In this document: one piece after another, positions 46,391 to 55,227 of the stretch
How the letters are laid out: each line of letters starts with the position of its first letter
Position numbering within the stretch: position 1 is the first letter of the stretch
From: Rhodococcoides corynebacterioides NBRC 14404
GTDB lineage: Bacteria > Actinomycetota > Actinomycetes > Mycobacteriales > Mycobacteriaceae
Reading direction: 5' to 3'
Assembly (NCBI RefSeq): GCF_001894765.1
Contig: NZ_BCWV01000006.1
Coordinates: forward strand, 218,630-282,629
Length of the DNA stretch: 64,000 nt
Notes under the pieces: model-generated
Databases searched by the model: none
Told to the model about the DNA's origin: nothing
Seen by the model: the letters and a program-made list of their open reading frames with translations, nothing else
Program-made: the position numbers and the translations under genes

Positions 46391-47191
46391 TCAGTCGCAG
46401 CGCGCCGACATTCCCCCGTCGACGACGATCTCGGTTGCCGTGACGAAACGCGCGTCGTCGCTGGCCAGGAACAGCGCTGCGTTGGCGGTGTCCCGCCCGT
46501 CGCCCATGAAGCCGAGCGGGATACGCGCGAGACGCTGTTCGAGCAGAGCGGCCACGTCGCCGCCGGCCCGCTGTCCGGCGAGGCGGGTTTCCACCATCGG
46601 GGTGTGGAGCTGTCCCGGCACGACCGTGTTGGCCCGGATCCCGAACGGCGCGTGCTGGACGGCGATCGATCGGGTGAATGCGACGATGCCCGCCTTCGCG
46701 GCGGAGTACGCCGACTGGGCGGCCCCGGTCCATCGCAACCCGGACGTCGACGACGTGTTCACGATCGCCCCCGAGCCGGCGGACTTCATGTGCGGGAGAA
46801 CGTGTTTGCACAGCAGGAACGTCGTCGTGAGATTGAACTCGAGCTGTGCCGACCAGTCGTCCTCGCTCATCTCCACCGGGCCACCGGCGCGCGAGCCGCC
46901 GACGTTGTTGACCAGGACGTCGAGACGGCCGGCCTCGACCATGCACCGCCTCACCACGGCCTCCACGGCGGCGCTGTCGGTGACGTCGCACTGGACGGGA
47001 ACGATCGACCCGCTGTGCTCACCGGACCGACGCACCGTCTCGTCCAGTGCGGTCGGGTCGAGATCCACGGCGAAGACCGTGGCTCCCTCCTCGGCGAATC
47101 GGACGGCCGTGGCCCGTCCGTTCCCCCATCCGGGCCCGACGCTTCCCGCGCCCGTGACCACGGCGACTCGTCCGTGCAATCGTCCCGTCAT
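46391..47191 (-). CDS. Short-chain dehydrogenase/reductase
   Basis: A 266-residue classical SDR. The cofactor motif is VTGAGSVGPGWG near the N-terminus, LVNNVGG is the conserved NNAG-like block, and the active site has YSAAKAG with an upstream Ser in NTSSTSG. It acts as an NAD(P)-dependent alcohol or hydroxyacyl dehydrogenase. Its start overlaps the stop of the CMD gene (ATGA), making it the last gene of the coupled operon with FadB and the acyl-CoA dehydrogenase. The substrate is unknown. Confidence 0.88.
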   Translation of the reverse strand: MTGRLHGRVAVVTGAGSVGPGWGNGRATAVRFAEEGATVFAVDLDPTALDETVRRSGEHSGSIVPVQCDVTDSAAVEAVVRRCMVEAGRLDVLVNNVGGSRAGGPVEMSEDDWSAQLEFNLTTTFLLCKHVLPHMKSAGSGAIVNTSSTSGLRWTGAAQSAYSAAKAGIVAFTRSIAVQHAPFGIRANTVVPGQLHTPMVETRLAGQRAGGDVAALLEQRLARIPLGFMGDGRDTANAALFLASDDARFVTATEIVVDGGMSARCD

Positions 47192-47760
47192 GGTGACTCC
47201 CGTCGGATCTGCAGTGGGGTCTCCGGCCGGCCGCGTCCGATGTCCAGCGCGACGAGGAAGCGGGAGACCATGTTGTACGCGGCGATGGTGCCGGTGAGCT
47301 CGACGGTGCATGCGACGCCGAGCTCGTCCAGAACCGCGTCGAAGAGCTCCTGCGGAACCGCCACCGCGCGGGTCATGGCGTCGGTGTAGGAGACGATCAG
47401 GGCGAGCTCGCCGCCGAGCGCGGCGCCGTCGACCTCGCGATCCCGCAAGGCCGACAGCTGGGCTGCCGTGACGCCCTCGCTCCGCGCGAGCGGTGCATGC
47501 GCGTTCCACTCGTAGGCCGCGCCGTTGAGCACGGCGATCCGGCAGATCGCCGCTTCCCGGAGGTCGCCGCGGAGCGTCATCGACGAGCGCACGGCACCCA
47601 GGAGGGTGTTCCATCCGTCGGCGAACGGCGGGCTGTGCAACAGCGCCAGGTCGAGGGGGGTCAGCACGCCGCCGCGCCGGGCCCGCACCCGCTCGGCGAC
47701 CTCACCGGTCGGGGCGGCGGGAGGGATACGGCCCGGTCCGTCGGACGCCCCCGGCGTCAC
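47188..47760 (-). CDS. Carboxymuconolactone decarboxylase-family protein
   Basis: A 190-residue protein of the CMD/AhpD-like fold. The helix with GDLREAAICRIAVLNG and AAYEWNAHAPLARSEG carries the family His and Glu, but the paired Cys of AhpD are absent, so it is not a peroxidase type. The GTG start at 47760 overlaps the FadB stop (GTGA). CMD proteins in catabolic operons act on small ring or lactone intermediates, or have unknown roles. Its place inside a beta-oxidation operon is unusual. Confidence 0.78.
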   Translation of the reverse strand: MTPGASDGPGRIPPAAPTGEVAERVRARRGGVLTPLDLALLHSPPFADGWNTLLGAVRSSMTLRGDLREAAICRIAVLNGAAYEWNAHAPLARSEGVTAAQLSALRDREVDGAALGGELALIVSYTDAMTRAVAVPQELFDAVLDELGVACTVELTGTIAAYNMVSRFLVALDIGRGRPETPLQIRRESP

Positions 47761-49817
47761 CGAAAGACGCCGAGATCGGCCGTCACGAAACCCGGACCGG
47801 TGACGGCCGCGAGGTCCGCCAGACACCGGTCGAGCTCGGCGGCGTCCTGTCCGCGCACCCACGGACCGACTCCACCGATGTGTCGGGGGAATCCGTAGGC
47901 GGAGGTGAGCATCAGGTCCACGTCACCGGGACGGTCGGCGATTCCCTCCGCCAGCAGCAGAGCGGCCTCGTTGGTCATCGACAGGAGGGCGCGATCGACG
48001 ATGTCCTCGTCCGAGAACGGTCGTCGTGCGATTCCCTTACGACGCGACGACTGCTCGACGAGCCGGGTGACCTCGGCGTCCTCGACGGGCTGCCGCGATC
48101 CGTCCGGGTAGCGGTACCACCCCGCGCCGGTCTTCTGACCGAATCTGCCCATCTCGCACAGCGTGTCGGCGACATCGGGGTAACGCTCGGCGGGATCTCG
48201 CACCGCATCGCGAGATCGACGCATCCGCCAGGCGATGTCGAGACCGGACATGTCCGAGACCGCGAACGGTCCCATGGCGAAACCGAACTCGACGAGGGCG
48301 CGGTCGACCTGCGCCGGCATCGCGCCTTCTTCGAGCATCAGTTCGCACTGTCGGCGGTAGGCGTTGTAGATCCGATTGCCGACGAACCCGTCGCAGACAC
48401 CGGCGACGATGGGCAGCTTCCTCAGCACCGCCGCCGCGGAGAGGGCACGGTCGAGGGACGCCCGCGAGGTCTGCTTCCCTCGCACCACCTCGAGTACCGC
48501 CGCGCGGTGCGCGGGACTGAAGAAGTGCATGCCCACCAGCCGCTCGGGTCGGTCGAGCGCCGTGGCCAGCTCGTCGACGTCGAGGTACGACGTGTTCGTG
48601 GCCAGTGTCGAGTGTGACGGCACCACGCGCTGGAGCCGTCGCAGGAGATCCTTCTTGACGTCCATGTCCTCGAAGACCGCTTCGATCACCAGATCGCATC
48701 CGTCCAGCGCGGTCACGGATCTCCCTGCCGACAGCAGGAGCAGAGCCGACTCGGCGTCGTCCCGCTGCATCCGTCCCCGCGCGACCGCGGCGTCGTACGT
48801 CGCCCGTAGGCGGTCGATCGCACCGGTCGCAGCCTCGGGGTTCCGGTCGACGAGGATCACCGACCGGCCGGCCTCGACGAAGGCCCGAGCGATGCCGGCA
48901 CCCATGGTTCCGGCACCCACGACGCCGATCGAGTCGACCTCGCGCGGAAGCGAGGGCTTGTTCGCCTTCGTGGTCGCCCGCCGAGCGAAGAACAGATGAC
49001 GCAGGGCGGCCGCCTCGGATCCGTGACGCAGGCGGGTGAACTCGCTGCGCTCGAAAGCCAACGCCTGCCGCGCGGGGAGAGCGACGCCGGACACGACGGC
49101 CGCCACGGCCGCCGCGTACTGCGGTCGCCCCCGCCCGGACGACACGACACGAACAGCGGCCCGCTCGAATTCGGCCGAGGGGGAATCCGCCGCGACGGGA
49201 AGGTTCTGCAGGACCCGCTTCACCGCTCGGCTCCCGGCGAACTCGACGGCCGCCGCCCTGAGCGGTCCGGCAGCGATGTCGTCGACGAGACCGTGCTCGA
49301 CCGCCCAGCGCACCGGCATGCGCTTGCCGGAGGTCGCGAACTCCAGTGTGCGAGCGGGGCCGAGGATGCGGAGCGGCCGTTGCGTTCCGCCTGCGCCGGG
49401 GATCATGCCGAGCGTGACCTCGGGCAGACCGACGACGGTGTCCGGGTGCGCGATCCGAGCGTCGCATCCCAGGGCCAATTCGAGTCCACCACCGAGCGTG
49501 GCCCCGGACAGGGCGGCCACGACGGGCTTCGGCGACGCCTCGATCGCCTCGATCACGGTGGGCAGCGTCGGCTCCGGTACCGGCCCGTCGAACTCCGTGA
49601 GGTCGCTGCCGGACACGAAGTTCGCTCCCGCGCCGATCACGACCACGGCGCGCACATCGGTGTCGGACAGCGCCCGGTCGAGTCCGCCCAGCAACCCGGA
49701 CCGCACCGCCGCGCTGCTGGCGTTGACGGGCGGGTTGTCGATGGTGAGCACCGCCACCGACCCGTCCACGTCGTAGCCGACCACCGATGTCATGGGCGCA
49801 CTGGTGGTCAGGGTCAT
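47757..49817 (-). CDS. FadB-type enoyl-CoA hydratase/3-hydroxyacyl-CoA dehydrogenase fusion
   Basis: A 686-residue bifunctional protein. The N-terminal crotonase domain (about 1-190) has SGSDLTEFDG and ATLGGGLELALGCDARIA. The NAD-binding domain starts at SIGVVGAGTMGAGIARAF, and the dehydrogenase C-terminal domain includes GFVGNRIYNAY and the end region GGVGPWVRG. It hydrates enoyl-CoA and oxidises the 3-hydroxyacyl-CoA. The ATG at 49817 overlaps the acyl-CoA dehydrogenase stop; the frame is open much further upstream inside that gene and is not coding there. It forms a continuous operon with the ACAD, CMD and SDR genes. Confidence 0.9.
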   Translation of the reverse strand: MTLTTSAPMTSVVGYDVDGSVAVLTIDNPPVNASSAAVRSGLLGGLDRALSDTDVRAVVVIGAGANFVSGSDLTEFDGPVPEPTLPTVIEAIEASPKPVVAALSGATLGGGLELALGCDARIAHPDTVVGLPEVTLGMIPGAGGTQRPLRILGPARTLEFATSGKRMPVRWAVEHGLVDDIAAGPLRAAAVEFAGSRAVKRVLQNLPVAADSPSAEFERAAVRVVSSGRGRPQYAAAVAAVVSGVALPARQALAFERSEFTRLRHGSEAAALRHLFFARRATTKANKPSLPREVDSIGVVGAGTMGAGIARAFVEAGRSVILVDRNPEAATGAIDRLRATYDAAVARGRMQRDDAESALLLLSAGRSVTALDGCDLVIEAVFEDMDVKKDLLRRLQRVVPSHSTLATNTSYLDVDELATALDRPERLVGMHFFSPAHRAAVLEVVRGKQTSRASLDRALSAAAVLRKLPIVAGVCDGFVGNRIYNAYRRQCELMLEEGAMPAQVDRALVEFGFAMGPFAVSDMSGLDIAWRMRRSRDAVRDPAERYPDVADTLCEMGRFGQKTGAGWYRYPDGSRQPVEDAEVTRLVEQSSRRKGIARRPFSDEDIVDRALLSMTNEAALLLAEGIADRPGDVDLMLTSAYGFPRHIGGVGPWVRGQDAAELDRCLADLAAVTGPGFVTADLGVFR

Positions 49818-50977
49818 CGTGCGGCCTCCGGGCGAGGTGCGCGCTGGCTGAACTTGCGGTCGAAGACCTCTTCGGCGATGCGGTTCTTCAGCATCTCCAG
49901 CGAGCCGCCGGCGATCATCCATCCGCGGGTGCGCCGCATGCAGTACTCGACCAGCGATTCCTGGCTGTATCCGAGCGCGCCCATCGCCTGCATGGCCTCG
50001 TTCGCCGCAAGGAAACCTGCCTCGTTGGCCGCGAGCTTGGCGACCGAGGTTTCGTAGGCACTCGGCAGCCCGGCGGCCGCGTTGGTGACGGCGCGATCGA
50101 GCAGCAGTTCGGCGCCGTCGAGTGCGACGGCCACCTCGGCGAACTTCCACTGCAGTCCCTGGAATTCGTTCAGGGTGCGTCCGAACTGCGTGCGCTCGCT
50201 CACGTGGGCGCGGGCGGTGTCGAACGCCAGACGCCCCAGAGCCAGCGCGCGCGAGGCATTCCCGATGCGCTCGACGTTGAAGCCGCTCATCTGCTTCTTG
50301 AAGCCGCCGGGCCCGAGGAGGACGTTCTCCCGCGGCACCCACACGTCGTCGAAGTAGAGCTGGCACCATTGCTCGCCGCTCATGTAGTTCGAGGGCTGTC
50401 CGAGCGTGAACCCCTCGGCACCCCGCTCGACGAGCACGGATCCGATGTTGCGGGTGCCCGGCCCGAAGCGGACGTACACGAGGAAGAGGGTGGCGTCGAC
50501 GCTGTGCGTGCCCCAGATCTTGGTGCCGTTCAACCGGTAACCGTCACCGTCCTCGGTGACCGAGGTCTGCAGCTCGGTCGCCGCGGACCCGGCCTCGGGC
50601 TCGCTCATCCCGAGGCTGATCAAGGCGTTGCCGGACAACAGGTCCGGCAGATACTTCGCCTTCTGTTCCTCGGTGCCGAATTCCGCGAACGTGCGGATCG
50701 CGCCGAAGTTGCCGGCTTGGAGGATGTCCGCGCTCTTCGGGCAGAACTGCGCCACCTCCTTGATCACGGCGACGGCGTCGGCCAGGGTCGCCCCCTGTCC
50801 CCCGTCCTTCTCCGCGATGGTCAGGCCGAGGAGGTCCTGGGCGCCGAGGAGGCGGGCGATGTCCCAGGAGTAGGCCGGATCGTGCGCGCGCTCGAGCGCA
50901 CCGCTCGCGAGGTGACGCTGGGCGAACGCACGAACCGAATCGACGAGCGCCTCGCGCTCGGTCATCACTGCAGTCAT
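49814..50977 (-). CDS. Acyl-CoA dehydrogenase
   Basis: A 387-residue acyl-CoA dehydrogenase. Segments include LGLTIAEKDGGQG, the FAD/acyl contact LGMSEPEAGSAA, and RTQFGRTLNEFQGLQWKFA. The C-terminal active-site region reads IAGGSLEMLKN, where many family members have YEGT; the Glu base is absent there, as in isovaleryl-CoA dehydrogenases, which use a Glu in helix G. FNVERIGNA is a candidate for that position. It introduces the 2,3 double bond before the FadB step. It is the first gene of the coupled operon. A start 4 codons in is also possible. Confidence 0.87.
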   Translation of the reverse strand: MTAVMTEREALVDSVRAFAQRHLASGALERAHDPAYSWDIARLLGAQDLLGLTIAEKDGGQGATLADAVAVIKEVAQFCPKSADILQAGNFGAIRTFAEFGTEEQKAKYLPDLLSGNALISLGMSEPEAGSAATELQTSVTEDGDGYRLNGTKIWGTHSVDATLFLVYVRFGPGTRNIGSVLVERGAEGFTLGQPSNYMSGEQWCQLYFDDVWVPRENVLLGPGGFKKQMSGFNVERIGNASRALALGRLAFDTARAHVSERTQFGRTLNEFQGLQWKFAEVAVALDGAELLLDRAVTNAAAGLPSAYETSVAKLAANEAGFLAANEAMQAMGALGYSQESLVEYCMRRTRGWMIAGGSLEMLKNRIAEEVFDRKFSQRAPRPEAAR

Positions 50978-51062
50978 GGAATGTCCTCTGAGTATTCGAG
51001 ATTCGATAGGTTATAGAGTTGGTGGTCGGCGACGGTGGCGCGACTTGTCCACACCCCGGGGG

Positions 51063-52217
51063 TCAGCCCATGTAGTCGAACGCCTGCTTCCACCATTCCT
51101 CGTCGCGTGCCGCGTACTTCTCGTAGTCCTCCTCGGAGAACAAGTGGAACTGGGGCGAATCGGCCTGCGGCAACTGGTATTTCCCGCCGGCCTTGACCGG
51201 CTCCATGTCCGTGCGAGCGGGCACGAATCCTTGGGCCGCGGCGAACGACTGGCCGGACTTCGACATGGTCCAGTTCATGAATACCTGCGCGGCGGGATTC
51301 TGCAGACCGTTCGCCGTCATGCCCATGAGATTCTCCGACGCGGAGACGCCCTTGTACGGAATCACCAATTCCAGCGGGGCTCCGGCCAATTCGGCCGCGA
51401 AGGCGTTGTTGAAGCTGAGCGAGGCGACGGAGATCTCGCCGCGGGCGAGGGCGTCGACCTCGGTGGACGTCGAGTCGAAGATGCGCGGGTTCTGCCGGCC
51501 CTGCTGCTCGAGGAATTCCCGTCCCAGCGTGGGGATCTGGAAGTGCGCCAGAGCGTTGAGGGTGCCACCGGTGGTCACCGCGACCACGCCCAGCTTGCCC
51601 GCGTACTTCGGATCGACCAGGTCCTCCCATTGGGTGGGCTGATCCTCCTCGATGATCGCGTCGTTGTATCCCATCGCGTTCACGAAGTAGTAGCAGTTGA
51701 GGTAGGTGTCACGTACCCCCGTGTTCTGCTCGCGGAGAAGCTGATCGAACGGCGTGGTGTACGGCACGAACACCCCCTGCTCGGAGAACTCCCGTGCGAC
51801 ACGCGGATCGGTGACCCGAGCGATGTCCGCACCGAGCTTGCCGGCGCCCTGCTCGGAGAGCACGCGCTCGGCGAGTTTGTTGGTGGGCAAGCGGGTGAGC
51901 TCGATGTCGAGTCCCGTCTCCTGCGCGAACCGGGCCGCGGTGAGATCCTCCGCCTCCTTGCCGGTTCCCGAGTAGAGCTTGACCACCTGGCCCTGCGCTG
52001 CCTCCCAGAGCTCCTTGTCGGCCACGAGCTCGCCGTCGATGACGAGACCGTTGCTGGTGTCGACCTCGGAGGGAGGCAGCAGCTCCCGAGCCTGCTCGTC
52101 CTTGCCGCCACCCTCCTGCCCGCAGGCGACCGTGGAGACCACCAGTGCCGTGGCCACGGCCAGGATCCCCGCCAACCGGGTGGTCCGTCGTCTCGCAACC
52201 CGTCGCGGTGTGCTCAC
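51063..52217 (-). CDS. ABC transporter substrate-binding lipoprotein (Fe/AEP/polyamine class)
   Basis: A 384-residue extracellular solute-binding protein. The signal has an Arg-rich start, a hydrophobic stretch and lipobox TVAC, so it is lipid-anchored. The mature part begins with a short acidic linker and then the family 1/6-like fold (VVKLYSGTGKEAEDLTAARF). Such proteins bind ferric ions, phosphonates, thiamine or polyamines. No Tyr pair typical of ferric-binding proteins is obvious, so an organic ligand is as likely. The GTG start at 52217 is preferred over an ATG at 52274 because it gives a normal signal peptide and does not overlap the permease stop. Confidence 0.82.
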   Translation of the reverse strand: MSTPRRVARRRTTRLAGILAVATALVVSTVACGQEGGGKDEQARELLPPSEVDTSNGLVIDGELVADKELWEAAQGQVVKLYSGTGKEAEDLTAARFAQETGLDIELTRLPTNKLAERVLSEQGAGKLGADIARVTDPRVAREFSEQGVFVPYTTPFDQLLREQNTGVRDTYLNCYYFVNAMGYNDAIIEEDQPTQWEDLVDPKYAGKLGVVAVTTGGTLNALAHFQIPTLGREFLEQQGRQNPRIFDSTSTEVDALARGEISVASLSFNNAFAAELAGAPLELVIPYKGVSASENLMGMTANGLQNPAAQVFMNWTMSKSGQSFAAAQGFVPARTDMEPVKAGGKYQLPQADSPQFHLFSEEDYEKYAARDEEWWKQAFDYMG

Positions 52218-52266
52218 GGTGCGTCCTTTCGAAGTCGAAACCGGGGTGTCGGCACTCGGATTCGGG

Positions 52267-54036
52267 TCAGGCATGACCGACTCCGCTCTTGGCGCCGATC
52301 CGGCGGGGCAGGTAGCTGAGGAGGAACATGATCGCGCAGTAGACGAGGGCCAGAGCCGACGCTTCGCGGAGGGCTCCGCCGTTCTCGAACTGGTCGTAGA
52401 TCGCGATCGACAGGATCCGGGTGTCGGTCGTGTAGAGGAACAGCGGCACGGTGAGCTCGCGCATGCTGAGCATGAGGAGCATGAGGAAGGTCGACGAGAC
52501 GGCGACTCGCAGCAGGGGCAACGTCACGAAGGAGATCGCCCGCGAACGTCGCGCCCCGAGCAGAACGGCACTGTCCTCGAGATCGCGATCCGTCGACTGG
52601 ATGGCCGCGGCGATACCGCGGAAGCCCTGTGGCATCTGCACCGCGACGAAGCCGATGATGAGCACCCACAGGGTGCCGTAGACCGGCACCGGCATGACCA
52701 ACCAGGTCCACAGCAGACCGATGCCGAGCACGATCGCGGGGATCGCGAGCGGAACCATCGACAGCGCTTCGAGGAGACCCCGGGCGTAGGAACTGGTCCG
52801 GTAGACCGTGTACCCGACCAGGAAGGCGAGCACCGTGCCGCCGGCGGCGGCCATGATCGACACCAGGACGCTGTTGGTGGCGGCGGTGTGGAACACGTCG
52901 GACGACAACACATCGGAGAACGAGGTGATGTCCAGCGCGCCGGGCTCGGCCAGGCTCGAGAAGGACTGCATGTACGGCGAACTGCGGATCGCGGAGAGGA
53001 ACAGCGCCAGCAGCGGCAGCACGATCGCGAGGACGAAGTAGACGAGCGCGAGCAGCAGCGCGGGCGTCCGGAGCTTGCCCAGGTCGAGAGTGCGGGCCTT
53101 GACGCCCTTGCCCGAGACGGTGGTGAAGGAGCGCTTCGCCAGGACCTTGCGCTGCACCACGGTGATCGCGATGACCGCGGCCACCAGCACGATCGCGATG
53201 ACCGAGGCCTCGTTGCCGCGGGACGGCGAGGTGTTCATCAGGCGGTAGATGAACGTGGGCAGGGTGTCGATCTGACCCGGTGTCGCCAGAACCTGTGCGA
53301 CGGGGAAGTTCTCGAGGATGAGGATGAACATCAGCAGACCCGAGCCCATGATCGCCGGCAGGGCGAGAGGGGCGGTGACGGAGCGGATGGTGCGCCACGT
53401 CGAGGCGCCGTGCACGGTCGACGCGTCCTCGAGATCGGGGTTCATCATCGACATCGACGCGTGGATGAGCAGGAATGCGTAAGGCGCGTAGTACATGGCG
53501 AAGACCATCACCACGCCCTCGACCGAATACATGTTCACCGGGCTCCCCATGCCCAGGTCACGGGTGCCGACATTGATCAGGCCGGCGCCGGGACTACCGA
53601 GGATGGACCAGGCGAGCGCGCCGACGTACGACGGCAGGAACATCGGCATGAGTCCGATCAGGAACACGAACCCCTTGCAGCGCACGTTCGTTCGCGCGGT
53701 GATGAAGGCCAGGAAACCGCCGATGCAGAGGGCCAGGAACGTGGCCGAGACGGCGATGAGGATCGAGTTGCCCGTGGCCCCCAGCACGCCGGCCTCGAGG
53801 AGCACCTCGACGTTGCGCAGCGTCAGATCGAACGAGATGCTGCCCGGGCGGGGCACCGATTCGCTGAAGGCCGCGAGGAGCACGAACCCGGCGGGTACGA
53901 GAACGAGGAACGCCACCACGGCGAGCAAGGGGATACTGGCGAGTTTCCCGCGCCGACCGATCCTGCGGTTGCGTGTACGGGCCGGCGGCGGCGTGGGCAC
54001 GTCGGCGGCGGGTCGGTCGAGCACGGCCTGACTCAT
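52267..54036 (-). CDS. ABC transporter permease, two fused permease domains
   Basis: A 589-residue membrane protein with about 12 helices. Two EAA-like loops are visible, EDASTVHGASTWRTIRSVTA and EDSAVLLGARRSRAISFVTL, showing two BPD_transp_1 domains fused in one chain, as in FbpB-type importers. It is coupled (ATGA) to the ATPase gene, and its 3' end lies 49 bp before the binding-protein start. The frame extends upstream into the ATPase gene on the same strand but that part is not coding. The transported solute is unknown. Confidence 0.9.
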   Translation of the reverse strand: MSQAVLDRPAADVPTPPPARTRNRRIGRRGKLASIPLLAVVAFLVLVPAGFVLLAAFSESVPRPGSISFDLTLRNVEVLLEAGVLGATGNSILIAVSATFLALCIGGFLAFITARTNVRCKGFVFLIGLMPMFLPSYVGALAWSILGSPGAGLINVGTRDLGMGSPVNMYSVEGVVMVFAMYYAPYAFLLIHASMSMMNPDLEDASTVHGASTWRTIRSVTAPLALPAIMGSGLLMFILILENFPVAQVLATPGQIDTLPTFIYRLMNTSPSRGNEASVIAIVLVAAVIAITVVQRKVLAKRSFTTVSGKGVKARTLDLGKLRTPALLLALVYFVLAIVLPLLALFLSAIRSSPYMQSFSSLAEPGALDITSFSDVLSSDVFHTAATNSVLVSIMAAAGGTVLAFLVGYTVYRTSSYARGLLEALSMVPLAIPAIVLGIGLLWTWLVMPVPVYGTLWVLIIGFVAVQMPQGFRGIAAAIQSTDRDLEDSAVLLGARRSRAISFVTLPLLRVAVSSTFLMLLMLSMRELTVPLFLYTTDTRILSIAIYDQFENGGALREASALALVYCAIMFLLSYLPRRIGAKSGVGHA

Positions 54037-55172
54037 GCCGCCACCGCCGACCGGGTCTCGGCGGACGGAACCTCGTCCGGGAGGACCTTCACGGCGTCGG
54101 CGTCGACGGACACCGTGACGCGAGCACCGGGAGCGAGGACACCGGTGGAGGGCGGCGGGCACACCGCGTCGAGCTCGATACCGCCGTCGATCTCGACCTT
54201 GCATCGAATGGTCGAACCTTGGAACACCGCGATGCGAACGACGCCGCCGAGGTGGTTCGCGTCGCTGCGCTTGCCCGACAGATCGCTGACGTCGCCGCCG
54301 GGATCGAGGGTCACCGTGATGTCCTCGGGGCGGATGCAGGCACTCGACGCCACCGTGGGAACGGCCCGGTCGGTGCGCAGGACCACCGTGGAGTCGGTGA
54401 GCGCGAGTGCGCGCGAGGTGGACCCCGAGGCGACCGGGAAGACGTTGGTCACGCCGAGGAAGCTCGCGATCGATGCACTCACGGGCGATCCGTAGATCTC
54501 TTCGGGAGTGCCGAGTTGGCTGATGCGGCCGGCCTGCATGATGGCGATGCGATCGGCCAGGGCCAATGCCTCCTGCTGGTCGTGCGTGACGTAGAGGCTG
54601 GTGAGTCCGCGCTCGGTCTGAATGCGGCGGAGCTCGACGCGCAGGTCGTCCCGTAGCCGAGCATCGAGGTTGGAGAGCGGCTCGTCGAGGAGGAGCACGC
54701 TCGGCGACATCGCCATCGACCGAGCCAGCGCGACGCGCTGCATCTGGCCACCGGACAGCATGCTCGCTCCCCGATCCGCGAGATGGGCGAGCCCGACGAG
54801 TTCGAGAACGGCCAGCGCCTCGGTGCGGCGGCGGGACTTCGCGACGCCCTTCATCTTCAGCGGGAACTCGACGTTCTCGAGCACCGTCTTGTGCGGCCAG
54901 ACCGCGTAGGACTGGAAGACCATGCCGACGTTGCGCTTGTACACGGGAACGACACGACCGGAATTGCCGTCGAACACCGTCTTGTCGCCGATCGAGATGG
55001 TTCCGCCGGTGGGCGTTTCGAGACCGGCGATGCACCGCATCGTGCTCGTCTTGCCGCAGCCGGATTGACCGAGCAGCACGACGGATTCGCCGTCGGGAAT
55101 GGTCAGATCGAGACTTCTGATCGCCGTGAAATCGCCGTAGGCGAGATCGAGATCGTGAACTGCAACCTCCAT
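54033..55172 (-). CDS. ABC transporter ATP-binding protein
   Basis: A 379-residue importer ATPase. Walker A is GQSGCGKTS, the Q-loop region is MVFQSYAVWPHKTV, the signature is LSGGQMQRVALAR, and Walker B is LLLDEPLSNLDARLRDD, followed by the H-loop YVTHDQQEA. The C-terminal about 140 residues form a TOBE-type regulatory domain, placing it in the MalK/PotA/FbpC group. It is first in the coupled ABC operon after the MmgE/PrpD gene. Confidence 0.92.
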   Translation of the reverse strand: MEVAVHDLDLAYGDFTAIRSLDLTIPDGESVVLLGQSGCGKTSTMRCIAGLETPTGGTISIGDKTVFDGNSGRVVPVYKRNVGMVFQSYAVWPHKTVLENVEFPLKMKGVAKSRRRTEALAVLELVGLAHLADRGASMLSGGQMQRVALARSMAMSPSVLLLDEPLSNLDARLRDDLRVELRRIQTERGLTSLYVTHDQQEALALADRIAIMQAGRISQLGTPEEIYGSPVSASIASFLGVTNVFPVASGSTSRALALTDSTVVLRTDRAVPTVASSACIRPEDITVTLDPGGDVSDLSGKRSDANHLGGVVRIAVFQGSTIRCKVEIDGGIELDAVCPPPSTGVLAPGARVTVSVDADAVKVLPDEVPSAETRSAVAA

Positions 55173-55227
55173 GAGAGGTCCTTTCTGGTGTCCGGCGGCT
55201 CGTGGGCGCCGGAGTAGGCGTGAGGGG

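Noticed and set aside
51000..51040. A third copy of the shared promoter/operator before the acyl-CoA dehydrogenase operon
   Set aside because: Only a TCTATA-like half-site is present on the minus strand; the TAGACA-N17-TAAYGT layout is not conserved.
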